DNA of 64,000 nt from Aeromicrobium sp. IC_218 (GTDB lineage: Bacteria > Actinomycetota > Actinomycetes > Propionibacteriales > Nocardioidaceae). The position numbers and the translations under genes are program-made. The first letter of the stretch is position 1; each line of letters begins with the position of its first letter. The stretch lies in assembly GCF_004336805.1 (NCBI RefSeq), contig NZ_SJXM01000005.1:1-64000 (forward strand). The letters are read 5' to 3'. A model generated the notes under the pieces. The model saw only the letters and a program-made list of their open reading frames with translations. It made no database searches and was not told the origin of the DNA. Below are positions 50,261 to 60,690 of this stretch, piece after piece.

Positions 50261-51988
50261 TCAGCGGCGCACGCGCACGACCGCGAACGACTCCGCCCCG
50301 AGACGGACGCCGCCGTCGCCGGGCTCCGCGCCGTCGGGGGCCAGCAGCACCCCGTCGACGACGGCGTCGAGCGGGACGACCGCACCGGGCCCGAAGCACA
50401 CCGCGACCCGCAGGTCGCCGCGCTGCAGGACGAGCCAGGAGTCGTCGTCGGCCGTCTCGACCGCGAACCGGGTCAGCGACGGGTCGGCCAGCTCCGGGTG
50501 GGCGCGCCGCAGGGCGAGGAGCGCGCGGTAGACGCCGAGCACGTCGGCGTGGACGCCCTGCTCGCGCTCGTCCCAGCGCAGGGTCGAGCGCTCGAACGTG
50601 GCGACGTCCATGGGGTCGGGCACGTCGTGCTCGTCCCACCCGTGCCGGCCGAACTCGCGCCGCCGGCCCGTGCGCACGGCCTCGCCCAGCTCGGGGTCGG
50701 GGAAGGAGGCGAAGAACTGCCACGGCGTGCTGGCCGCCCACTCCTCGCCCATGAACAGCATCGGCGTGTACGGCCCGAGCAGGACGACCGCGGCCGCGCA
50801 GCCGAGCAGCCCGGGCGACAGCGTGGCCGCGAGCCGGTCGCCGGTGGCGCGGTTCCCGACCTGGTCGTGGGTCTGGGTGTAGACCACGAACCGCGCGCCG
50901 GGCACGGTCGTCACGTCGACCGGGCGGCCGTGGGTGCGGCCACGGAAGGTCGAGTAGGTGCCGGCGTGGAAGAACGCCTGGCGCAGCGTGGTGGCCAGCG
51001 CGCCGTGGGCGGCGAAGTCGCCGTAGTAGCCGGACGTCTCGCCGGTCAGCCGCACGTGCAGCGCGTGGTGGACGTCGTCGGCCCACTGGGCGTCCATGCC
51101 CAGGCCGCCGCGCTCGCGCGAGGTGACCGTGCGCGGGTCGTTGCGGTCGGACTCGGCCACGAGCGACAGCGGACGTCCGAGGCCGGCCGAGAGCGCCTCG
51201 ACCTCCTCGGCCAGCTGCTCGAGCACGTGCACGGCCCGCTGGTCGACCAGCGCGTGGACCGCGTCCAGCCGCAGCCCGTCGACGTGGAAGTCGCGCAGCC
51301 ACGACAGCGCGTTGTCGACGACGTAGCGACGCACCTCGTCGGAGTGCTCGCCGTCGAGGTTGAGGCCCGGGCCCCAGTCGTTCTGGCCGGCGAAGTAGGG
51401 CCCGAACCGGTCCAGGTAGGCACCCGACGGGCCGAGGTGGTTGTAGACGACGTCGAGCACCACGCCGAGGCCGCGGGCGTGGCAGGCGTCGACGAAGCGC
51501 TTGAAGCCGTCCGGCCCGCCGTACGGCTCGTGCACCGCGCCCCACAGCACCCCGTCGTAGCCCCAGCCGCGCGGACCGTCGAAGGAGTTGACCGGCAGCA
51601 CCTCCACCAGGTCGACGCCCAGGTCGACCAGGTGGTCGAGCCGCTCCACGGCGCTGTCGAACGTCCCGCCCGTTGTGAACGTGCCGACGTGCATCTCGTA
51701 GAGCACCGAGCCGGCCAGCTGGCGTCCGGTCCAGCCGTCGTCGGTCCAGGCGAACGCGTCGTGGTCGTAGACCTCGGACGCCTCGTGGACGCCGTCGGGC
51801 TGGCGGCGCGAGCGGGGGTCCGGGAGCGGCTGCTCGTCGTCGCCGAGCAGGTAGGCGTAGCGCGCCCCGGCCCGCTCCGGCACGTCCGTCTGCCACCAGC
51901 CGGCGGTGTCACGGCTCATCTCGTGGACGTCGCCGTCGACCTGCACGCGGACGCGCTCGAGCAGCGGCGCCCAGACCCCGTACGTCAT
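50261..51988 (-). CDS. treZ: Malto-oligosyltrehalose trehalohydrolase
   Basis: A 575-residue GH13_10 enzyme that cuts trehalose from the end of maltooligosyl-trehalose made by TreY. Features: short N-terminal CBM48-like domain (YGVWAPLLERVRVQVDGDVHEM), GSVLYEMHVGTFTTGGTFDSAVERLDHLVDLGVDLVEVLPVNSFDGPRGWGYDG, nucleophile in VDGLRLDAVHALVD, acid in LVAESDRNDPR and YTQTHDQVGNRATGDR. It overlaps the aldo/keto reductase stop codon by 4 nt. Unusually it is 3.2 kb away from treY, with unrelated genes between. Confidence 0.95.
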   Translation of the reverse strand: MTYGVWAPLLERVRVQVDGDVHEMSRDTAGWWQTDVPERAGARYAYLLGDDEQPLPDPRSRRQPDGVHEASEVYDHDAFAWTDDGWTGRQLAGSVLYEMHVGTFTTGGTFDSAVERLDHLVDLGVDLVEVLPVNSFDGPRGWGYDGVLWGAVHEPYGGPDGFKRFVDACHARGLGVVLDVVYNHLGPSGAYLDRFGPYFAGQNDWGPGLNLDGEHSDEVRRYVVDNALSWLRDFHVDGLRLDAVHALVDQRAVHVLEQLAEEVEALSAGLGRPLSLVAESDRNDPRTVTSRERGGLGMDAQWADDVHHALHVRLTGETSGYYGDFAAHGALATTLRQAFFHAGTYSTFRGRTHGRPVDVTTVPGARFVVYTQTHDQVGNRATGDRLAATLSPGLLGCAAAVVLLGPYTPMLFMGEEWAASTPWQFFASFPDPELGEAVRTGRRREFGRHGWDEHDVPDPMDVATFERSTLRWDEREQGVHADVLGVYRALLALRRAHPELADPSLTRFAVETADDDSWLVLQRGDLRVAVCFGPGAVVPLDAVVDGVLLAPDGAEPGDGGVRLGAESFAVVRVRR

Positions 51989-52989
51989 GCCGGGCGGGTC
52001 TCGGGCGAGACCGTCTTGGCCGGGTCGGTCTCGGGCAGGTCGCCGAGCACCTCGTCGACCGCCTTGAGCACGTCCGCCTCCAGCTTCAGCCCGGCGGCCG
52101 CGGCGTTGGCCGTGACCTGCTCGGGCCGCGAGGCGCCGACGATGGCGCCGGCGACGTTGTCGTTGGCCAGCACCCAGGCGACGGCCAGCTGGGCCAGCTC
52201 GACGCCGAGGTCGTCGGCGATCGGCCGGAGCCGCTGGACGGCCTCGAGCACCTCGTCGCGCATGAAGCGCGAGATCATCTGCGCGCCGCCCTTCTCGTCC
52301 GTGGCGCGCGAGCCCTCCGGCGGGGCCTGGCCGGGCTGGTACTTGCCGGTCAGGACGCCCTGGGCGATCGGCGACCAGACGATCTGCGAGACGCCGAGCT
52401 CGCGGGAGGCCGGGACGACCTCGCCCTCGATGACCCGCCAGAGCATCGAGTACTGGGGCTGGTTGGAGATGAGCTGGAAGCCCAGGTCCTGGGCCAGCGC
52501 GTGCCCGGCCCGCAGCTGCTCGGCGTCCCACTCGCTCACGCCGACGTAGAGCGCCTTGCCGGACCGGACGACGTCGGCGAACGCCTGCATCGTCTCCTCC
52601 AGCGGCGTCTCGTGGTCGTAGCGGTGCGCCTGGTAGAGGTCGACGTAGTCGGTGCCGAGACGGCGCAGGCTCGCGTCGATGCCCTCCAGGACGTGCTTGC
52701 GCGAGAGGCCGACGTCGTTCTTGCCCTTGGGCCCGACCGGCCAGTAGACCTTCGTGAAGATCTCCAGCGACTCGCGGCGCTCACCCTTGAGGGCCTCGCC
52801 GAGCACCGTCTCGGCGGCGCCGTTGGCGTAGGTGTCCGCGGTGTCGAAGCTGGTGATGCCGGCGTCGAGCGCGGCCCGCACGCAGGCGATGGCCGCGTCG
52901 TTCTCGACCTGCGACCCGTGGGTCAGCCAGTTGCCGTAGATGATCTCGCTGATCTTGAGGCCGCTGCGGCCGAGGTACCGGAAGTCCAT
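51985..52989 (-). CDS. Aldo/keto reductase (Kv-beta/YghZ-like)
   Basis: A 334-residue NADPH-dependent aldo/keto reductase. It starts MDFRYLGRSGLKISEIIYGN; the catalytic tetrad is suggested by DTADTYANGAAETVLG (Asp, Tyr), LEIFTKVYW (Lys) and YQAHRYDH (His). SPIAQGVLTGKYQPGQAPPEGSR and GASRPEQVTANAAA (cofactor site) place it among voltage-gated-potassium-channel-beta-like reductases. Substrate unknown. It precedes treZ with a 4-nt overlap, so the two are co-transcribed. A palindrome lies in the gap to the divergent serine hydrolase. Confidence 0.92.
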   Translation of the reverse strand: MDFRYLGRSGLKISEIIYGNWLTHGSQVENDAAIACVRAALDAGITSFDTADTYANGAAETVLGEALKGERRESLEIFTKVYWPVGPKGKNDVGLSRKHVLEGIDASLRRLGTDYVDLYQAHRYDHETPLEETMQAFADVVRSGKALYVGVSEWDAEQLRAGHALAQDLGFQLISNQPQYSMLWRVIEGEVVPASRELGVSQIVWSPIAQGVLTGKYQPGQAPPEGSRATDEKGGAQMISRFMRDEVLEAVQRLRPIADDLGVELAQLAVAWVLANDNVAGAIVGASRPEQVTANAAAAGLKLEADVLKAVDEVLGDLPETDPAKTVSPETRPA

Positions 52990-53044
52990 GCGTCCAGGCT
53001 AGGTGCGCCCGGCGCGGTCGGCGCGGCGACGAGCTCTCGCACTT

Positions 53045-53061
53045 CTGGACACTCTGTCCAG
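53045..53061. promoter_or_regulatory. CTGGACA-CTC-TGTCCAG operator dyad
   Basis: A perfect 7-bp-arm inverted repeat in the 112-nt gap between divergent aldo/keto reductase and serine hydrolase genes, directly followed by TATCGT, a possible -10 box for the hydrolase. The arm and spacer pattern is like many TetR-family operators. No TetR gene is adjacent. Confidence 0.55.
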
Positions 53062-53101
53062 TATCGTCGCCACGTCCGCCGTCCCCACCGGAGAGGTCCG
53101 C

Positions 53102-54292
53102 ATGCTCCCCACCGCCCCGCTGAGCGACCTGCGCTGGAACCGCGGCTACACCGACCCGGCCTGGGTCCGCCGGTTCACCACCGCCGGGCGCGAGCTGTCG
53201 CCCACCCGCCGGGTCTGGCGCGGGACCGGGCCCGCCCGGCCGCTGCCGGAGCGCCCCGTCGCGGTGGACGACCTGGACCTCGTCGACACCCCGTCCGGGC
53301 CGCTGCGGCTCGAGCCGCTGCTCGCCGCCGCCCACACCGACGCGCTCGTCGTGCTGCACCGCGGCGAGGTGGTGCACGAGCAGCACCGGCACGGCACGCG
53401 GCCGCACGACCCGCACTTCAACGCGTCCGCCGCGAAGTCCTACCTCGGGCTCGTCGCCGCCACCCTGGCCCACCGCGGCCTGCTCGACCGCGAGCGGACG
53501 GCGGCGCACTACGTCCCCGAGCTCGCCGGCACGGCGTTCGGCGAGGCTCGCGTGCAGGACCTGCTGCACATGGGCACCCGGGTCTCCTACGCCGGACGCC
53601 CGTTCGACAAGCCGATGGAGGCGCTGCGCTACCAGGCGGTCATCGCGCCCGGGCTGCGTCCGCACGACTACCGCGGGCCCGAGACGATCCGCGAGCACCT
53701 CATGACGGCCCGCGCGACCGGCGCTCCCGGCGAGGAGTTCTGCTACGAGAACGGCAACGTCGAGGCGCTCGCCGCCGTGCTCCGCGCCGTGAGCGGGACG
53801 ACCACGTCCGACCTGGTGTCGCAGGTGCTGTGGTCGCGCCTCGGGGCGGAGGAGGACGCCTACTACGTCGTCGACGGCGACGGGGTCGAGGCGGCCTGCG
53901 GCGGGTTCAGCGCCACCGCGCGCGACATGGCCCGGCTCGGCGAGATGCTGCGCACCGGTGGCGCCGTGGGCGACCGGCAGGTCGTGCCCGAGGAGGTCGC
54001 GACCACCATCGTCGACGGTGTGCCGCCGGGCTACCCGCAGCGCGTCCGGCTGCCGGCCGCGCCGGCGGACTCGCCGGCCACGCTGTCGTACCACGACCTG
54101 TGGTGGGTGCTGAACGATCCGTACGGCTCGTTCATGGCCAGCGGCATCCACGGCCAGCGGCTGCTCGTCTCGCCCGGCCTCGACCTGGTGGCGGTGCACC
54201 TGGCGTCGCAGGTGGTCTCGCCCGCCGTGCCGCAGCCGCCGGTCGTGCCGGCGCTGCTGCGGCTCGGCGAGCACCTGGCCGGACGGACCTGA
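53102..54292 (+). CDS. Serine hydrolase (class C beta-lactamase-like)
   Basis: A 396-residue protein of the beta-lactamase/transpeptidase-like superfamily (esterase EstB/class C type). The nucleophile motif SxxK is seen as Ser109-Ala-Ala-Lys112 in FNASAAKSYLG, and the YxN motif in FCYENGNVEAL. The third motif may be HGQR in ASGIHGQRLLVSPG. No signal peptide is visible, so it is probably a cytoplasmic esterase or amidase rather than a secreted lactamase. The start is ATG 53102, preceded by GGAGAGG. Confidence 0.82.
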   Translation: MLPTAPLSDLRWNRGYTDPAWVRRFTTAGRELSPTRRVWRGTGPARPLPERPVAVDDLDLVDTPSGPLRLEPLLAAAHTDALVVLHRGEVVHEQHRHGTRPHDPHFNASAAKSYLGLVAATLAHRGLLDRERTAAHYVPELAGTAFGEARVQDLLHMGTRVSYAGRPFDKPMEALRYQAVIAPGLRPHDYRGPETIREHLMTARATGAPGEEFCYENGNVEALAAVLRAVSGTTTSDLVSQVLWSRLGAEEDAYYVVDGDGVEAACGGFSATARDMARLGEMLRTGGAVGDRQVVPEEVATTIVDGVPPGYPQRVRLPAAPADSPATLSYHDLWWVLNDPYGSFMASGIHGQRLLVSPGLDLVAVHLASQVVSPAVPQPPVVPALLRLGEHLAGRT

Positions 54293-54300
54293 CCGCTCGG

Positions 54301-54528
54301 GCGTCCCTTCGACAGGCTCAGGGAGCGGGCCGGCGGCTCAGGGAGCGGTGCGGGTCCGCTCGCCGAGCCTGTCGAGGCGTCCCTTCGACCGGCTCAGGAA
54401 GCGGAGTGGCACCTCAGGGAGCGGTGCGGGTCCGGTCGTCGAGCCTGTCGAGGCGTCCCTTCGACAGACTCAGGGAGCGGAGTGGCGCCTCAGGGAGCGG
54501 GCCGGCGCCTCAGGGAGCGGGACCCTCA
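54301..54528. repeat. Tandem repeat, three copies with 76-bp period
   Basis: A unit beginning GCGTCCCTTCGACAGGCTCA recurs at 54301, 54377 and 54453, exactly 76 nt apart, with few differences. Inside each unit, shorter CTCAGGGAGCGG repeats and the inverse word GAGCCTGTCGAGG occur, so each unit can fold. The core TTCGACAGGCTCAGG is familiar from intergenic repeats of many actinobacteria. The array fills the gap between two convergent genes and its last copy runs through the RraA-like stop codon. Confidence 0.85.
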
Positions 54529-55113
54529 GTGGGCGTAGGTGGCCTCGAGGAACTGGCGCTCGTGCTGCTCGGCGGCGTCCGCGCGGGTCGCGACGTCGGT
54601 CAGCTCCTCGGCCGGGATGATCGCGACACCGTCGGCGTCGGCGACGACGACGTCACCGGGGCGGACGACCTGGCCGCCCACGCCGACGATGACCTGGGTC
54701 TCGCCGTCGTTGCCGGGCAGCGGGCCGGCCGGGCACGTGGCCCGGGCGTAGACCGGCAGGCCGAGCATCTCGAAGCCTGCGACGTCGCGCACCGCACCGT
54801 CGACGACGACGCCGATGACGCCGGCCTCGAGCAGGCGGCGGCCGATCAGGTCGCCGACGACCGCCCGGCTGGTGAAGCCGGCGCCCGAGACGACGAGCAC
54901 CTCGCCGGGCTGGGCCTCGGCGGCCGCCGCGCGGACGGCCGCGTTGTGGCCGGCCGGGGCGATCACGGTGCGGGCCGGACCGGCGAACGAGGGGCCGCGC
55001 CAGACCGGTCGGATGCCCCCGTCGAGGGCGCCCTCGCCACCGCGGACGTCGCACACGTGCGAGGCTCCGACCTCGGCGAGTCGTTCCATGGACACGGGGT
55101 TGGGGGCAGTCAT
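54526..55113 (-). CDS. RraA family protein
   Basis: A 195-residue RraA-like protein. The fold is recognised by the opening ASHVCDVRGGEGALDGGIRPVW, GEVLVVSGAGFTSRAVVGDLIGRRLLEAGVIGVVVDGAVRD (the Gly-x-x-Arg-Asp core of HMG/CHA aldolases) and VRPGDVVVADADGVAIIPAE. Members act either as 4-hydroxy-4-methyl-2-oxoglutarate/oxaloacetate aldolases or as RNase E inhibitors; the metal-site Arg-Asp favours an aldolase. ATG 55113 has GGAGAG close upstream. The end of the gene overlaps the tandem repeat by 3 nt. Confidence 0.85.
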   Translation of the reverse strand: MTAPNPVSMERLAEVGASHVCDVRGGEGALDGGIRPVWRGPSFAGPARTVIAPAGHNAAVRAAAAEAQPGEVLVVSGAGFTSRAVVGDLIGRRLLEAGVIGVVVDGAVRDVAGFEMLGLPVYARATCPAGPLPGNDGETQVIVGVGGQVVRPGDVVVADADGVAIIPAEELTDVATRADAAEQHERQFLEATYAH

Positions 55114-55184
55114 CACGCTCTCCTGATCGTCGGGGACCCCACCACGTTACGCCCGCCGTTCCAGGGGAAATCGGGCCGGGTCGG

Positions 55185-57460
55185 TTACTTGCGAGTCACC
55201 AGGGCCACCGGGTACACGGCGGTCAGGTCGGCCAGCGGGACCCGCGGTCCGGCGTGCTCGCGGCCGGTCAGGACGTCCGTCCAGGTGCCCGCTCCGAGCT
55301 CCAGCGCCGCGTCCTGCCAGCCCCCCGCGTCGGCCAGCGCGCCGCTGCCGACGGTCGCCACGGCGACCAGGTCCGGGTGGCGGCGGAAGGCCAGCGCGTG
55401 GCCGGCCGCGGCGCCCATCGCCGGGACGTGCTCGAACCCGTCGAACAGGTCCGGCCGCTCGCGGCGCAGGCGCAGGACGCGGGCGGTGAGCAGCAGCTTG
55501 GCCACCCCCTCGTCGTCCACCTCCGGCTGGGCCCCCGCGTCGATGCCGGCGAGCAGATCGCGGCGGACGGCGTAGTCGACCGGGCGCCGGTTGTCGGGGT
55601 CGACGAGCGACAGGTCCCACAGCTCGGTGCCCTGGTAGACGTCCGGCACGCCGGGTCCGGCGAGCTGGAGCAGCTTCTGTCCCAGCGCGTCGGACCAGCC
55701 GAGCGGACGCAGCCGGTCGACGAACGCCTCGACCTCGCCGACCAGCGCGGTGTCCTCGCGGACGCGCGCGGGCCAGGCCCGCACCTGCTCCTCGAAGGCC
55801 TCGTCGGTCTCGGTCCAGGTGGTGCGCACCTTGCCCTCGCGGGCGGCCTTGAGCAGGTAGTCGGCGAGCCGGTCGTCCGACGCCGGCCACGCGGCCACGA
55901 GCGTCTGCCAGGCGAGCGCGTCCAGCGACGGCTCGTCGAGGCCGGCCCGCTCGGACCAGGCGCCGACGGCGTCGCGCCACGGCTCGGCCAGCTGCGACAG
56001 GGCGTTCACGCGGGCCCGGGTGTCCTCGGAGCGCTTGGTGTCGTGGGTGGTGAGCGCGGTCATCGCGGCCGGCTCGTGCTCGGACCGCCGCGTCGCGGCC
56101 CGCTCCCAGCCCTCGCGGTCGTGCGCCCACCAGCCACCCGTGCCACCGACCTCGTTGGCGGCGGCGAACGTCGTGGCGCGGTAGAACGTCGTGTCCTCGG
56201 TGCCCTTGGCCACGACCATGCCGGACGTCTGCTGGACGCGGGTGGCCAGCTCGCCGTGCGGGTCGCGCGTCACCTGGGCGTCGAGGGCGTCCAGCGCCTC
56301 GGCCAGGTCGGGGCGCCGGTCGCGGGCGGTGCCGATCGCAGCCGCCCAGTCGTCCGCGCCCTCGGGCAGGTACGACCGGTAGACCCGGTGGGCCACGAAC
56401 GTCTCGGCGACGGCCTGGCGGGCCGCCTCGGCGTCGACGCCGTCGAGCAGGGCGGCGATGCGACGCACCTCGGCGACGAGGATCCTGTCGGTGACCATGC
56501 GGCGGGCGTCGGTCTGCACCGCGCCGAAGTCGGCCGGGACGCCGAGCCGCTCCCCCGCCTCGGCGAGCGCGGCACGCCCGGTCGGGTCGAAGAACGCGCC
56601 GGCCACCTCGTTCAGGGCGTCGTAGCCGGTGGTGCCGTCGACCGGCCAGGACGCCGGCAGGTGCTCACCGGGGTGCAGGATCTTCTCGACCACGATCCAG
56701 GCGCCGGGCGCCCGCTCGCGCAGCCGCTGCGCGTACGCGGTCGGGTCGGCCAGGCCGTCCGGGTGGTCGATGCGCAGTCCGGTGACCAACCCCTCCTCGA
56801 CCCAGCGCAGGATCTCGCCGTGGACGGCGTCGAAGACGTCCTCGAGCTCGACCCGCACCGCGGCCAGCGACGTGATGTCGAAGAAGCGCCGGTAGCCGAG
56901 CTCGGCGTTGCCCCGGCGCCAGCCGACCAGCTCGTAGTGCTGGCGGTCGTGGACGTCCTGGGGGCTGCCGCCCTCGGTGCCGGGCGCCACCGGGAAGCGG
57001 TGGTCGTAGTAGGCCAGCCGTCCGTCCTCCAGGCGCAGCTCCGCGACGTCGGCGTCGTCGCCGAGCACGGGGAGCAGCAGCCGCGGGCGCGACCAGTCGA
57101 CGTCGAAGTAGTGCGCGTACGCCGAGTCGCGGCCGTGCGTGAGGACGTCCCAGAACCACGGGTTCGCGCTGGGCACCTCGACGCTCATGTGGTTCGGGAC
57201 GACGTCCACGACCACGCCCATGCCGCGCTCGCGCGCCGCCTCGGCCAGGCGTCGCAGCGCGTCCGGGCCGCCGAGCTCGCCGCGCACGCGGGTGGGATCG
57301 GTGACGTCGTAGCCGTGGGTGGAGCCGGGCGTGGCCTCCATGACCGGCGACAGGTACAGCGCGCCCACGCCGAGGTCGTGCAGGTAGGGCACGACCTCGA
57401 GCGCGTCGTCCAGCGTGAAGCCGGGGTGCAGCTGCAGCCGGTAGGTGGACGTCGGGGTCG

Positions 57461-57464
<4 letters not shown>
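55185..57464 (-). CDS. treY: Malto-oligosyltrehalose synthase
   Basis: A 759-residue GH13_26 enzyme converting the reducing end of alpha-glucan chains to a trehalose unit. Family motifs: [37 protein letters not shown] at the N-terminus, [26 protein letters not shown] (nucleophile), [14 protein letters not shown] (acid), and [27 protein letters not shown] near the end. The start is GTG 57464, overlapping the glgX/treX stop codon by 4 nt. It cooperates with TreZ encoded at 50-52 kb. Confidence 0.96.
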
Positions 57465-59638
<2,174 letters not shown>

Positions 59639-59690
59639 CCACCCCCACCCGGCAACCGGAAAGGGTGTGACGTCCGCGGTCCCCGCAGCG

Positions 59691-60269
59691 TCAGGCGGGA
59701 CGAGGCACGTCCACTGCTCCCGACGACACGTGCAGCACCTCGAACCCGGCCACGTCCGGGTCGTCCTGCGCCACCGCGTGGGTGGTCAGCTCGACGAGCA
59801 CCACCGTCCACGTGGTCACGTCCACGGCGGCCACCCGGCACACCGTGCCGGGCCCGCCGCCGGCCAGGAAGGCTTCCGTGGCGGGCCCCACCGCGGCCGA
59901 CGGGGCGACGCCGTCGGGCAGCGCCACCGTGCGTCGGGTCAGGCCCCGTGCCTCGCTCGCCGCGGCCGGACCCTCGGCGAGACCGACCACGGTCCAGTCC
60001 TGGATCGGCTGGCGGCCGAAGTCGCGGACGATCGCGGAGTAGCCGGGCTCGCCCCAGCAGAACGCGCGCATGCCGTCGACGTCGCGCCACACGTAGAACG
60101 GCGCGTACTCGTTGCGCGGCGCTCCACGGTCGCGCTCGCGGACCAGGAACGCCTTGAGCCCCAGACCGGGGAAGCCGTCCATGAGGTGACCGGTGCGCTC
60201 CACCCGCGCGCGGACGGTGCCCATGTCGTGGTCGGTGGGCAGGCCTACGGCGTACTGCATGGCGTACAT
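59691..60269 (-). CDS. DUF4865 family protein
   Basis: A 192-residue protein of the DUF4865 family, recognised by its start ([42 protein letters not shown]) and by [44 protein letters not shown]. The domain looks like an ABM-like ferredoxin fold with an added C-terminal half. Function unknown. ATG 60269 gives the family start. It stands alone, 52 nt before the glgX/treX gene on the same strand. Confidence 0.8.
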   Translation of the reverse strand: MYAMQYAVGLPTDHDMGTVRARVERTGHLMDGFPGLGLKAFLVRERDRGAPRNEYAPFYVWRDVDGMRAFCWGEPGYSAIVRDFGRQPIQDWTVVGLAEGPAAASEARGLTRRTVALPDGVAPSAAVGPATEAFLAGGGPGTVCRVAAVDVTTWTVVLVELTTHAVAQDDPDVAGFEVLHVSSGAVDVPRPA

Positions 60270-60328
60270 GGACCGGACGCTAGGACGTCCCGGCCGCCAC
60301 GGGATCCCCCGCGCGTGGGAGGTGCCGG

Positions 60329-60496
60329 TCAGGCGAAGTAGTTCTCCAGGCCGACGAACGCGGCCGTGGCGACGGCGGCGAGGACGAGCTGACCCGCCAC
60401 CAGGCGCGCGAGCGAGGTGCTCCGGCCCAGCGGCAGGCTGATGCCCACGGCCACCACGGCCATCAGGAGGAAGGCGAGCACGGCGTCGATGTCCAC
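60329..60496 (-). CDS. Small two-helix membrane protein
   Basis: A 55-residue protein starting VDIDAVLAFLLMAVVAVGIS, with two hydrophobic helices (about 5-22 and 31-51) joined by PLGRSTSLAR. AAAGGAC lies 7 nt upstream of the GTG at 60496, a good ribosome binding site that decides this start over longer in-frame versions. No family recognised. It is separated by 59 nt from the DUF4865 gene. Confidence 0.55.
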   Translation of the reverse strand: MDIDAVLAFLLMAVVAVGISLPLGRSTSLARLVAGQLVLAAVATAAFVGLENYFA

Positions 60497-60579
60497 GAGG
60501 ACGTCCTTTCGTCGGGGCTGGCGCCAGCCTAGGAAGTCCGCGGGTCCAGCGCCCGTCGGTCCCACGCTGATCGCACACC

Positions 60580-60668
60580 GGAGCGGTGACCTGGCAACCG
60601 CATGAGCACTCCAGACGGTTGCCGGCCCACCGCTCCGGGGTTAGTCGGTTGCTGCCTCACCGCTCACC
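60580..60668. repeat. Three copies of a CGGTTGC...CACCGCTC element
   Basis: The word pair CGGTTGC and CACCGCTC, 4-6 nt apart, occurs three times: inverted at 60580-60600, and direct at 60616-60636 and 60646-60668. Copies one and two form a large imperfect hairpin. The region follows the malQ stop codon (60691, minus strand) and may act as its terminator; the third copy points to a repeat element. Positions 60497-60579 of the gap show nothing else. Confidence 0.6.
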
Positions 60669-60690
60669 GGGACCCGAGGCTCACGGAGGG

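Noticed and set aside
54301..54528. Possible CRISPR array
   Set aside because: The 76-bp units are repeated entirely, without unique spacers, and no cas genes are present.
52501..55575. A 1,024-codon plus-strand frame
   Set aside because: It lies opposite or out of frame with the aldo/keto reductase, serine hydrolase, RraA-like and treY genes and translates the tandem repeat; no family resemblance.
59648..59690. Terminator after the DUF4865 gene
   Set aside because: CACCC/GGGTG words are present but the stem is short and poorly paired.
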